Shown here in pieces: positions 1 through 7,914 of a stretch of 64,000 nucleotides of DNA (within the stretch, counting starts at the first letter, position 1; the number at the start of each line of letters is the position of its first letter). This DNA comes from Nocardia cyriacigeorgica. GTDB lineage: Bacteria > Actinomycetota > Actinomycetes > Mycobacteriales > Mycobacteriaceae. The notes below the pieces were generated by a model. That model saw only the letters and a list, made by a program, of their open reading frames with translations. It was not told where the DNA came from and made no database searches. The stretch spans positions 17,510 through 81,509 of the forward strand of contig NZ_JAAGVC010000024.1 in NCBI RefSeq assembly GCF_010858045.1, written 5' to 3'. Both the position numbers and the translations under genes were made by a program.

Positions 1-1545
1 CTTCGCGAGGCGGCGGCAGCCCAGTGGCGGCGGCGCACCATCAACCTCGTGCTGGTGGCCACGCTCATCCTGACCACCGTGTTCTCGCCGATTCTGGTGC
101 TCGTCTGGCTGATCGCCGGGCTCACGTGGCGGCTGTGCGCGGCGATCGTGGCCCGGTTGGCGCAGGGCAGGGGCGGGTCCAACTGGTTCCTCGCCGAGCG
201 GCACCGGCGATGGTGGGTCACCGCGCTCGCCTGGTCTGCGCTCAGCGCGTTGTCGACCGCGCTGCCCTCGCTGGCCATGGAATCGATCGGCGAGCCGATC
301 CTCACCACCCCTGATTCCGCCCTGTCCACCGTGTTCATGCTGATCACCCTCGCCCTGGTGACCGCGATGCTGTGCCTGCTGATCGCCCGGCACTATCTGC
401 CGTGGCAGGTCGCCACCACCTGGTACGGCTACGGGCGATATCAACCGGACAGTCCACCGCGAGAGGCCGCCATCACCGCGAGCGCGCCGTACGCCGACCG
501 GCTGCACCGCATCTCCCAGGATCAGCTGCGGCGCGCGCAGGACAGCTCGGGCGAGGTCGTGGTGTATCGCGGCCACAAACCGTTCGTCGGCGCGGGCGTC
601 CGGGTCCGGTCCTGGTCGTCGGCGCTGGAACTGTATGCGAGCTCGGAGACCGCCGAGTCGGCCGATCCCACGCGCGCCACCGACCCGGTCCCGAGCTTCG
701 AGCCCCGTGAGCTCCAGGAGTTCGTCACCGCAGATCTGAAAACACTGCGCAGATCGCCGACCCTCACCCCGGGCCGGCGCTTCGCCGAACTCGGCGTCAC
801 CAGCTGGGCCCTGCTCTCGCCGGCGGACCTGTTGCACAATCCGTCCGGGCGCGCGCTGCTCGGCCGGCTCGATGCCGGCGCGGAACCGGAGTTGAACGCC
901 GAGGATTGGGCGGCACTGAGCAACGAATCACCGGAGTGGTTGCGCTATTACCGCTGCTTCCGGCTGGATGGCTGGGCGCGTCAACTCGCGGTATCGGGCT
1001 TTCTGCACGTCGGCTGCGAGGAGCGGATGCTCGTGCTCGAATGGCATGGATTCGTCCTTGCCCCGATCGCGCCCGAATTCCGCCGCGTCGATTCCCCGCC
1101 GAGCATGCTCGAACTACGCACACTGTGGGCCGCCGCGGGCGATCTGGCGTTGTTGCCCACCTCCGTGCCCGGCCGGATCGCCGATGTGATCCGTGGCGTG
1201 TCGGCGCGCCGCCGCGCCGGCGGCGCGTGGAACACGCCGGATCAGGCGGAGCAGGTCTTCGGCGCCGCCGCGAGCATCCGGGAACTCGGCGCGGGCGACG
1301 AACTCGCCAACCTGTTCCAGGAAACCGACTGCGACCGCTACCTCAAGATCCTCGAGCAGCACACGCTGGATTCCGTGCATCGGTTCCTGAGGGAAAAAGG
1401 CATTGCCGCCAAGGGATTCGCCGACATGGTCCAGCAGATCAACAACTCGACCGTCATCAACAACTCGAACGTCATCGCCGGGAATATCGGCGGCATGGGC
1501 AATTCCGGCTCGGTGGGAGCCGGCGCCGGCGCTGCGACGAAGTAG
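1..1545 (+). CDS. Membrane-anchored protein with C-terminal Gly/Asn motif, 5'-partial
   Basis: The frame is open from base 1, so the true start probably lies upstream; the first internal start is GTG at 49. The N-terminal ~130 residues contain two or three hydrophobic segments, followed by a long soluble region rich in Trp, Arg and Glu that I do not recognise. The last ~35 residues are low in charge and rich in Asn and Gly (AGNIGGMGNSG at about 477-487 from the GTG). The next gene carries almost the same motif at its N-terminus, 10 bp downstream. Seen: topology and shared motif. Inferred: the two proteins meet through it. Function is otherwise unknown. Confidence 0.75.
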   Translation, partial: LREAAAAQWRRRTINLVLVATLILTTVFSPILVLVWLIAGLTWRLCAAIVARLAQGRGGSNWFLAERHRRWWVTALAWSALSALSTALPSLAMESIGEPILTTPDSALSTVFMLITLALVTAMLCLLIARHYLPWQVATTWYGYGRYQPDSPPREAAITASAPYADRLHRISQDQLRRAQDSSGEVVVYRGHKPFVGAGVRVRSWSSALELYASSETAESADPTRATDPVPSFEPRELQEFVTADLKTLRRSPTLTPGRRFAELGVTSWALLSPADLLHNPSGRALLGRLDAGAEPELNAEDWAALSNESPEWLRYYRCFRLDGWARQLAVSGFLHVGCEERMLVLEWHGFVLAPIAPEFRRVDSPPSMLELRTLWAAAGDLALLPTSVPGRIADVIRGVSARRRAGGAWNTPDQAEQVFGAAASIRELGAGDELANLFQETDCDRYLKILEQHTLDSVHRFLREKGIAAKGFADMVQQINNSTVINNSNVIAGNIGGMGNSGSVGAGAGAATK

Positions 1546-1554
1546 GAGGCCCTC

Positions 1555-1926
1555 ATGTCAGATTCCTCGGTCAACATCACCGGCGGCCGGGTGGCCGCCG
1601 GAAACATCGGCGGCTCGGGCAACAACGGGCAGATCAACGGCCCGGTCGATCTGTCGGCAGGCGCGGAGACCGATCAGCTCGCCACCGCTCTCGCCGAACT
1701 TCGCGAGGAACTTACCCGGCTGAGCGCCCAGCTGGCCGCGGCCCCGGATTCGGCCGCCGATGTCGACGATGTTCTCCAAGACCTCGCCGACCCGGAACCG
1801 GATATCCCGGCCGCCACCACCCGATGGGAGCGATTGCGCCGGCGCATCCCCGAGCCGCTGCAGAATCTCGACACCATTCAGCAGATCGTCGGCCTCCTGG
1901 AACAGGTGCGCGGACTGGCATCCTGA
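1555..1926 (+). CDS. Small soluble protein with N-terminal Gly/Asn motif and coiled coil
   Basis: This 123-aa protein starts at ATG 1555 behind a TAGGAGG ribosome site. Residues 5-28 carry AAGNIGGSGNNG inside a stretch of alternating Val/Ile, Asn and Gly. A predicted coiled coil follows at about 40-62 (Leu/Glu/Ala heptads) and then a helical tail. No signal peptide or membrane segment is present. The motif matches the C-terminus of the membrane protein encoded just upstream, so the two are probably co-transcribed partners. Short repeats of this kind are known from bacterial amyloid-type signalling motifs and from beta-roll adhesion motifs. Which applies here is not known. Confidence 0.75.
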   Translation: MSDSSVNITGGRVAAGNIGGSGNNGQINGPVDLSAGAETDQLATALAELREELTRLSAQLAAAPDSAADVDDVLQDLADPEPDIPAATTRWERLRRRIPEPLQNLDTIQQIVGLLEQVRGLAS

Positions 1927-1942
1927 TGCGGGCGTGACCTTT

Positions 1943-2125
1943 TCACCAGCCGGCCGCCAGTTGCATCCACACCAGCATCACCACCACGCTCAGCAGGCAG
2001 ACCGGGCCGAGGGAGCGCTGCATCTTCACGCGGGTGGGACCGGGGGCCGCCCACACCACCCAGAGCGAGGTGGTTCCGAGTGCGGCGAAGGTCAACCAGG
2101 TCACCACTATGCCTGCGAGGTACAT
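1943..2125 (-). CDS. Small two-span membrane protein
   Basis: This 60-aa protein has two hydrophobic segments (residues about 2-24 and 41-57) joined by a short basic loop. I take the ATG at 2125 because it is preceded on the minus strand by a good AGGAGGGC ribosome site; a longer in-frame reading upstream has no hydrophobic or structured content. It is convergent with the two-gene unit at 1-1926. A 16-bp perfect palindrome lies about 60 bp upstream. No family recognised. Confidence 0.6.
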   Translation of the reverse strand: MYLAGIVVTWLTFAALGTTSLWVVWAAPGPTRVKMQRSLGPVCLLSVVVMLVWMQLAAGW

Positions 2126-2186
2126 CCGGCTTCGCCCTCCTGTCCGGGCCCGGTGCTGCGCACGGCATTGCTCACGCGCCGTTGAT

Positions 2187-2202
2187 ATCTCGGCGCCGAG
2201 AT
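2187..2202. promoter_or_regulatory. 16-bp perfect palindrome, probable operator
   Basis: ATCTCGGC is followed directly by GCCGAGAT. The site lies in the 514-bp divergent region between the small membrane gene (start 2125) and the lipase (start 2639), closer to the former. The remainder of 2126-2638 shows no gene I can support. Confidence 0.4.
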
Positions 2203-2638
2203 GCGTCCGATTCCTCGCTCCGACGCGGCGGCGCGGACGCGTTCGCACCCTGACGATTTCACCGGGATGATCACCGTATCCGGTGCGATTCGCGGAAACG
2301 CGGGTAGCGATGAGCAATTGGACAGCTCACAGCGTGTGCTCTTCGAGAATTGTTTCCACACACATTGATCAGGCGAACCCGAGGCACGATCTATTTCATA
2401 CAGTTCAGCAAAACCGCTACTCAACGCCGGGAACAGCTGATACTCCGATGTTCTCGGACGACATCACACAAGACCCCGCCGCTGCGACTGTCCCCTGTGC
2501 CGAATGCCGGTGAACGTTTTTCGTGAAGTTTCCAGAGACCACGCTTCTTCCCGAGATGGCGCCGATTCCGCAAATACCGTTGGCGCAGTTTCGATGCCGT
2601 TGAATTCGCGGCGGCAGCGTTGTTCAGGAAGGCACGTG

Positions 2639-3832
2639 ATGAGACGAAGTACCTCTGGCCGGTTGTGGCGTTCGGTGGTGGTGGTGAGTGCGGCGGTGCT
2701 CGCGTTGACCACGGTGGGTGGTCAGGCTGCGGCTGCGCCGACGGAGCAGGATTTGGCCGATTATATTGCGGCGGGTCGGTCGGTGGCGGGGCCGGTGGCT
2801 GATTCGGGGTCGAGTTCGGGGTCGGCGTGTGATTCCGGGTCGGGTGCGGGTTCGGGTAATGGTTCCGGTGATTGTTACGGCGGGTCCGGGAGTAGTTCGG
2901 GGTCTTCGGGTGGGTATGCCTCCGACACGGTCGGGTGGGGTCCGGCGCAGACGTCGTGGCTGGCGGCATTCGCCTATGGGCTGGCCAATGGTGATGCGGC
3001 GCCGCCGGGGGCCAATGACTGGAATTGCAAGCCGACGCCCGAGCATCCGCGGCCGGTGTTGTTGATCCATGGCACCTGGATGAACGCCTACAACGGCTAC
3101 GCCTACATGGGGCAGCCGATCAAGGATGCCGGGTTCTGCACCTTCACCTTCAACTACGGGCGGTCGAACCTGCTCGAGGGTGGTGGCCTGGGGTCGGTGC
3201 TGCCCGGGGTGATGGGCACCGGGTATATCCAGGACTCGGCCAAGCAGTTGGCGGTGTTCGTCGATCGGGTGCTGGCCGCCACCGGTGCCTCCGAGGTCGA
3301 TATCGTGGCGCACTCGCAGGGTGGGTCGATGTCGAACTGGTACACCAAGTTCGAAGGCGGTGCGGCGAAGGTGAAGAACCTGATCACCTATGGCGCCACC
3401 CATCACGGCACCAGCCTGGACGGGATCGGTGCGCTGGGGCGTGCGATCAACAACCTGGGCATCGATATTCTCGGGTTCATCGAGATCTTCGTCGGGCATG
3501 CCGGGATCCAGCAGACCATCGGTTCGGACTTCGTCAACCAACTCAACGCAGGTGGTGACACCGTGGCGGGGGTGGATTACACGATCGTGGGTTCCCGCTA
3601 CGACGAGATCACCAACCCCTACGATCTGACGTTCCTGAAGCCGGGTCCGGGTGCCACCGTCCGCAACATCACCCTGCAGGACGGTTGCGAACAAGACATC
3701 TCCGACCACCTGACCATGATGTATTCCCCCCGCGCGCTGTCCATCGCGCTCAATGCCCTGGACCCGGTGCAGTTCCCGCAACTGCAATGCACCTTCAACC
3801 CCTGGCTCATCGGCGGCGGCGGACAACTCTGA
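2639..3832 (+). CDS. Secreted lipase/esterase (alpha/beta hydrolase)
   Basis: This 397-aa exported triacylglycerol lipase/esterase of the actinomycete class-2 lipase type probably hydrolyses extracellular lipids. Residues 1-33 form a Sec signal peptide (Arg-rich start, hydrophobic core, AAA cleavage area). A Gly/Ser-rich linker of ~40 residues (about 55-92) with two Cys follows. The hydrolase domain shows HGTW at 144-147 (oxyanion region), AHSQG with nucleophile Ser226, and Asp and His candidates near the C-terminus (YDEIT, SDHLTM). ATG 2639 is chosen over earlier in-frame starts because AGGAAGG lies 6 nt before it and the signal peptide begins there. A strong hairpin follows the stop codon. 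Confidence 0.9.
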   Translation: MRRSTSGRLWRSVVVVSAAVLALTTVGGQAAAAPTEQDLADYIAAGRSVAGPVADSGSSSGSACDSGSGAGSGNGSGDCYGGSGSSSGSSGGYASDTVGWGPAQTSWLAAFAYGLANGDAAPPGANDWNCKPTPEHPRPVLLIHGTWMNAYNGYAYMGQPIKDAGFCTFTFNYGRSNLLEGGGLGSVLPGVMGTGYIQDSAKQLAVFVDRVLAATGASEVDIVAHSQGGSMSNWYTKFEGGAAKVKNLITYGATHHGTSLDGIGALGRAINNLGIDILGFIEIFVGHAGIQQTIGSDFVNQLNAGGDTVAGVDYTIVGSRYDEITNPYDLTFLKPGPGATVRNITLQDGCEQDISDHLTMMYSPRALSIALNALDPVQFPQLQCTFNPWLIGGGGQL

Positions 3833-3850
3833 CCACCCCCTAGACCGGCA

Positions 3851-3893
3851 CCCACCGGACCGGATCGACACCGACTCCGGCCGGTCCGGTGGG
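3851..3893 (+). terminator. Hairpin terminator after lipase
   Basis: A perfect 13-bp stem (CCCACCGGACCGG pairing with CCGGTCCGGTGGG) with a 17-nt loop lies 18 bp after the lipase stop. There is no U-run, as is common in high-GC actinomycetes. Confidence 0.6.
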
Positions 3894-4099
3894 AGCCCGG
3901 CCGCCGCCCGCGCCCGAAACCGGTGACCCGCGCCGGTTCCGTCCGACGGCCGGCGGATGCCCATCGAGCGGCTCAGGCCCTGCCCGCTCGGTGGGCATAC
4001 CCATATCCGTGGCACGTTGCGATCGACGGCAGCCCATCCCCGGGCGGTGCCACGGGTGCGATTTCCAGCAAACACGATCTGCTGGCTACGGAAAGGCCG

Positions 4100-4441
4100 C
4101 TACGTTCCAGGGCATTTCAGCGCATCGCAGGATCCACTGTCGGCCCAACGGCATTCACGACGCGATTGCGCTGGTCGAGCCAGCAGGCACCGCGACTGGT
4201 CAGGCCAGACGCCACCTACGGCACGACCCTCACCGACCGGCCGACGAGCATCCGCCCCGGTCTCGTAGTGGCTCGACCCGGTCCACCGCCCGCAGGTCCC
4301 GCCGGAACCATCCGCGCTGCCTGTGCACAGGACCGCGATGGGATCGAGGGGCGCGGCCGTGGCGCTCGCTGGGACCACCGCGGCCGCACCGGATAGCAGG
4401 GCGGCCACGACCGTCACCGTTCGATGCCCGAATCCGGCCAT
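4100..4441 (-). CDS. Small exported Cys-containing protein, possible
   Basis: This is a 113-aa frame whose first ~29 residues look like a real Sec signal peptide (basic start, AALLSGAAAVVPASA, cleavage near ATAA). An AGGAAG ribosome site lies 7 nt before the ATG at 4441. The mature part has six Cys and no recognised fold. It sits just downstream of the carboxylase gene on the same strand. The signal peptide and ribosome site support it, but the C-terminal half has weak coding character and may be frameshifted. Confidence 0.45.
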   Translation of the reverse strand: MAGFGHRTVTVVAALLSGAAAVVPASATAAPLDPIAVLCTGSADGSGGTCGRWTGSSHYETGADARRPVGEGRAVGGVWPDQSRCLLARPAQSRRECRWADSGSCDALKCPGT

Positions 4442-4480
4442 GACGTACTTCCTGAACTGGCCGCACGAGCGGCCGTGTCT

Positions 4481-6034
4481 TCACATCGGATACAAGCTGT
4501 GCTTGCGCGGGTTGAACTCCGCCGCCGCGGCCTTGTCCTGGAGCAGGCGCAGTGCGTGCCGCAACTCCAGGCGGGTGGTGGACGGTTCGATGACGGCGTC
4601 GATGTAGCCGCGCTCGGCGGCCACCCACGGCGTCGCGACGGTGGCGTTGTACTGCTCGATCATGAACTCGCGCACCGCAGCCCGCTGTTCGGGCGGCACC
4701 TGTTGCAATTGCCGGCGCCCGGCGATGTCGACGGCGCCCTCGGCACCGATCACCGCGATGCGGGCGGTCGGCCAGGCGAAGCTGACATCGGCGCCGAGCT
4801 GCTTGCACGCCATGAACCCGTACGCGCCGCCGTACACCTTGCGCACGACCAGATTGATGATCGGCACGGTCGCCTCGATGATCGCGCGCGGCACCCGGCC
4901 ACCCCGGATGATGACGCCGTTGCGTTCCTCCTCGACGCCGGGCAGGATCCCCGGCGTATCCACCACGAAGATCAGCGGCAGCCCGAACGCATCGCACAAC
5001 CGGATGAAGTAGGTGGCCTTGTCCGAGCAGTTCGCATCCAGCGCACCACCGAGCACCAGCGGCTGATTCGCCAGCACCCCCACCGGGCGGCCGTCGACCC
5101 GGGCGAAACCGGTGATCAGGTTCGGGGCGTGGGCCGCCCGGATCTCGTGGAAATCACCGTCGTCGAAGATCCGCAGCAGGATCTCGTGCATGTCGTAACC
5201 CTCGCGATCGGAGTCCGGAATGATCGACTCCAATTCGAGGTCATGCATGGTGATCCCGGGCTCGAGACCGGGGTTGACGATCGGCGGCTGCTCCACACAG
5301 CTCGACGGCAGATAGCTCAGATACTTACGCGCCCAGTCGAAGGCGTCCTGCTCGGTCTCGCACACCTGGTGGATGACGCCGTTGCGGGCCTGCACCTGCG
5401 CACCACCGAGTTCCTCCGCGGTGACATCCTCACCGGTGACCGCCTTGATCACCTCGGGACCGGTGACGAACATATGCGCCTTCGGCGTCGCCACCAGCAC
5501 ATCGGTATTGATCGGCCCGTACACCGCACCCGCCGCGCATTTGCCCAGCATGATCGACACCTGCGGCACGAAACCGGACAGCCGTTCCTGGCAGCGGCTC
5601 ATATGGGCGAACCAGGCCAGGGAGGCGACCGCGTCCTGGATCCGCGCCCCGCCGGAATCGTTGATCGTCACCACCGGGCAGGCCTTCTCGAAGGCGAAGC
5701 GCAAGATGTGGGTGAGCTTGCGTCCGAACATCTCACCGACCGAACCGCCGTACACGGTCTGGTCGTGCGCGATCACCACCACGGGCCTGCCGTCGATGCG
5801 GCCGTGGCCGGTCACCACGCCGTCGCCGTACATGGCGTCGGGGTCACGCGGATTACGTACCAGCCCGCCGATCTCGGTGAAGGTCCCCGGATCCAGCAGC
5901 GCCTGCACCCTGGACCGCACGCTGGGGATGCCCTTCTGCGCACGTTTGGCGATCCCGGCCGCACCCGCCGGCTCCGCCGCGACGGCCAGCACCTCGCGCA
6001 ATCGGTCCAGCTTCGTTTCGGTGCCAGTCGTCAT
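4481..6034 (-). CDS. Acyl-CoA carboxylase beta subunit (carboxyltransferase)
   Basis: This 517-aa carboxyltransferase subunit transfers CO2 from biotin to acetyl- or propionyl-CoA, making malonyl- or methylmalonyl-CoA for fatty-acid and mycolic-type lipid synthesis. It has the crotonase-like N- and C-halves of the PccB/AccD family. Visible are the DSGGARIQ motif, the CAAGAVYGPINTD motif (usually CAGGAVYSPA.TD), and late RGGRVPRAII and YGGAYGF segments. The ATG at 6034 has a GAGAGG site upstream and matches the usual family start; the frame runs further upstream but without coding character. No biotin-carrier or carboxylase gene lies beside it, so the alpha subunit is elsewhere. Which AccD paralogue this is cannot be told. 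Confidence 0.93.
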   Translation of the reverse strand: MTTGTETKLDRLREVLAVAAEPAGAAGIAKRAQKGIPSVRSRVQALLDPGTFTEIGGLVRNPRDPDAMYGDGVVTGHGRIDGRPVVVIAHDQTVYGGSVGEMFGRKLTHILRFAFEKACPVVTINDSGGARIQDAVASLAWFAHMSRCQERLSGFVPQVSIMLGKCAAGAVYGPINTDVLVATPKAHMFVTGPEVIKAVTGEDVTAEELGGAQVQARNGVIHQVCETEQDAFDWARKYLSYLPSSCVEQPPIVNPGLEPGITMHDLELESIIPDSDREGYDMHEILLRIFDDGDFHEIRAAHAPNLITGFARVDGRPVGVLANQPLVLGGALDANCSDKATYFIRLCDAFGLPLIFVVDTPGILPGVEEERNGVIIRGGRVPRAIIEATVPIINLVVRKVYGGAYGFMACKQLGADVSFAWPTARIAVIGAEGAVDIAGRRQLQQVPPEQRAAVREFMIEQYNATVATPWVAAERGYIDAVIEPSTTRLELRHALRLLQDKAAAAEFNPRKHSLYPM

Positions 6035-6182
6035 CCGGATACGCCTCTCGCCGTGCAGTGGTCCGGCCGAAGATAACCGGGCAGGCACGCGAGTTCGGTG
6101 CTGTGCGGCGCAGTCTGGACACACTCACAGCGTCAGCGGATCAACCGCTGGCGATATGACCAAAAAAGATGTGCGCGTCGGC

Positions 6183-6368
6183 TCAGGATCCGCTGTCGCC
6201 GCGGCGCAACCGCTGAGCCGCCGCGACGGCTTCCTGCTTGGAGAACCCGTCCGCCATCCATTCCGAGTCCACATACCAGGCTCGCCAGGTCCCGTCACCA
6301 CGCTGTTCGGTCCGCAAACTCTGGTCCATGGCAATCACCCGGGACTCCCCTGTCTGGTCGTCGGTCAT
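6183..6368 (-). CDS. Small hypothetical protein
   Basis: This 61-aa acidic/basic mixed protein is rich in Trp, Asp and Arg (TWRAWYVDSEW), with a C-terminal helix (KQEAVAAAQRL). A GAGG site lies close before the ATG at 6368; an internal ATG 13 codons on is an alternative. It has no signal or membrane segment, and no family is recognised. Confidence 0.5.
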   Translation of the reverse strand: MTDDQTGESRVIAMDQSLRTEQRGDGTWRAWYVDSEWMADGFSKQEAVAAAQRLRRGDSGS

Positions 6369-6447
6369 CGACCTCGCGGTCGATCTGAGGCGGACCAGAC
6401 CCTACAGCCCGAGCGCGGCAAGGGCACGGATTCGGTGGTGCGGCGGC

Positions 6448-6466
6448 CCGGTTGTAATACAACCGG
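6448..6466. promoter_or_regulatory. 19-bp perfect palindrome, probable operator
   Basis: CCGGTTGTA-A-TACAACCGG lies in the divergent region between the 61-aa gene (start 6368) and the serine hydrolase (start 6648). The core TTGTAATACAA resembles sites of GntR/FadR-type or TetR repressors. No regulator gene is adjacent. Confidence 0.5.
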
Positions 6467-6647
6467 CATGGAGCCTCACCCAGCCACCGGCACCCGGCCT
6501 CGGCCGATCGACCGATCTCCGGGCCGCGCCGCGCCGACGCTCCGATGACACACACAGGCCGCCGTGTCCTGAACGATGTCCAGTATCGTAGATGGGTACT
6601 GCTGTCTCACGGCTGCGTGCGGCGGTATGACCCGAAGGATGCGAACA

Positions 6648-7871
6648 ATGCTCGAACCCATTCGACCCATCTCAGGCGGCTCCACCGTTCGCGGCGCGGC
6701 CGACCCTGGATACCGCAGAGCGGTCACCGCATTCGCGCGGTTGTTCGCCGGGGGCCGCGGGGGCGGTGCGCTGGCGGTCTACCATCGCGGAATTCCCGTG
6801 GTGGACATCTGGACCGGAATCGCGGATGCCGACGGCAACGAATGGCAGAAGAATACCGGCGCCGTCTCGTGGTCGACCACCAAGGGCATCACCGCGACCG
6901 TTGTGCACCGCTTGGCCGCGCGCGGCCTGATCGACTATCGCGCCCCGGTCGCGGAGTACTGGCCCGAATTCGCCGCCAACGGCAAGAAAGCCATTACCGT
7001 CGCGGAAGTACTCAGCCATCGCGCCGGGCTTTCCCGCATCGGCCCCTTGGCCAGGAACACCACCGAGATGCTCGACCACCTCGCGATGGAGGAGCGTCTC
7101 GCCGCCGCACGGCCCGATCGGTTCCGTGGCCTGCCCGCCTACCACGCGATCACCTACGGCTGGCTGGTCGCAGGCATCGCGCGCGCCGTGACCGGCAAGG
7201 GAATGGCCGAGCTGTACCGCACCGAATTGGCCGAACCGCTCGGCATCGACGGGTTGCACCTGGGAGCGCCGCCCGCGAGCAGTGATGTCTCCGTGGCGAC
7301 GCTGTCCGGCTCGTCGCTGCCGCTCGGCCTCCCGAACGCCGAGCAGATCCTGCGGACCACCACCCGATTCATCGGCCCGGGAACAGGATTCATCCGATCG
7401 ATCTACGCCGCGGGCATCGCCGATCTCGCCGCCGGGCCCGAGGCGCCCATCCTGCGCAGCGAAATGCCAGCCGCCAACGGCGTGTTCACCGCGCGTGCGG
7501 TCGCGGCGGTCTACAACCTGCTCGCCACCGACAACGCACTGCTGTCGCGGCGACGGGTCCGCGCGGCCTCGCGGATCCAGACCTACCTGCCGGACCGCAA
7601 CCTGCTGCTGCCGATGGGCTGGCGTCTCGGCTATCACTCATGGCCTATTCCTGGCGCACCGGGCGGATTCGGCCATATCGGACTCGTCGGATCCGGCGGA
7701 TGGGTCGATCCCGACAATGAGCTGGCCGTCGGCTTCGTGCACAACTGGCTACCCGAGGCCACCAAGCTGCCACGCGACCAGCTGATTCTTGCCCGGCTGC
7801 TCACCCCCATCGTCCGTGCGGCCGCCGCACCGGCATCCGAAGACAGGTCCAGGCAAGCGAAAGCCGGGTGA
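6648..7871 (+). CDS. Serine hydrolase of the beta-lactamase/esterase EstB family
   Basis: This 407-aa cytosolic serine hydrolase of the class-C beta-lactamase fold is a family used mostly as esterases in actinomycetes. The nucleophile motif SxxK is STTK at 76-79, a Tyr-Gly segment (AITYGWL) supplies the second motif, and FGHIGLVGSGG near 340 takes the place of the KTG strand. ATG 6648 is preceded by GAAGGA at 8 nt; upstream in-frame ATGs at 6627 and 6639 have no ribosome site. The wax ester synthase gene starts 43 bp downstream, so the two are probably one lipid-metabolism operon. Confidence 0.88.
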   Translation: MLEPIRPISGGSTVRGAADPGYRRAVTAFARLFAGGRGGGALAVYHRGIPVVDIWTGIADADGNEWQKNTGAVSWSTTKGITATVVHRLAARGLIDYRAPVAEYWPEFAANGKKAITVAEVLSHRAGLSRIGPLARNTTEMLDHLAMEERLAAARPDRFRGLPAYHAITYGWLVAGIARAVTGKGMAELYRTELAEPLGIDGLHLGAPPASSDVSVATLSGSSLPLGLPNAEQILRTTTRFIGPGTGFIRSIYAAGIADLAAGPEAPILRSEMPAANGVFTARAVAAVYNLLATDNALLSRRRVRAASRIQTYLPDRNLLLPMGWRLGYHSWPIPGAPGGFGHIGLVGSGGWVDPDNELAVGFVHNWLPEATKLPRDQLILARLLTPIVRAAAAPASEDRSRQAKAG

Positions 7872-7914
7872 TCGGCGCGCGTCGCGCCGCGCCCGGAGGT
7901 AGTGAGGAGCCGCG

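Noticed and set aside
2624..4075. 483-aa open frame antisense to the lipase
   Set aside because: Antisense frame in GC-rich DNA; low-complexity Arg/Pro/His-rich product, while the other strand encodes a clear lipase.
4424..6076. 550-aa plus-strand open frame across the carboxylase gene
   Set aside because: Mirror frame of a strongly conserved carboxyltransferase; composition (Arg, His, Gly, Ala) is typical of antisense frames.
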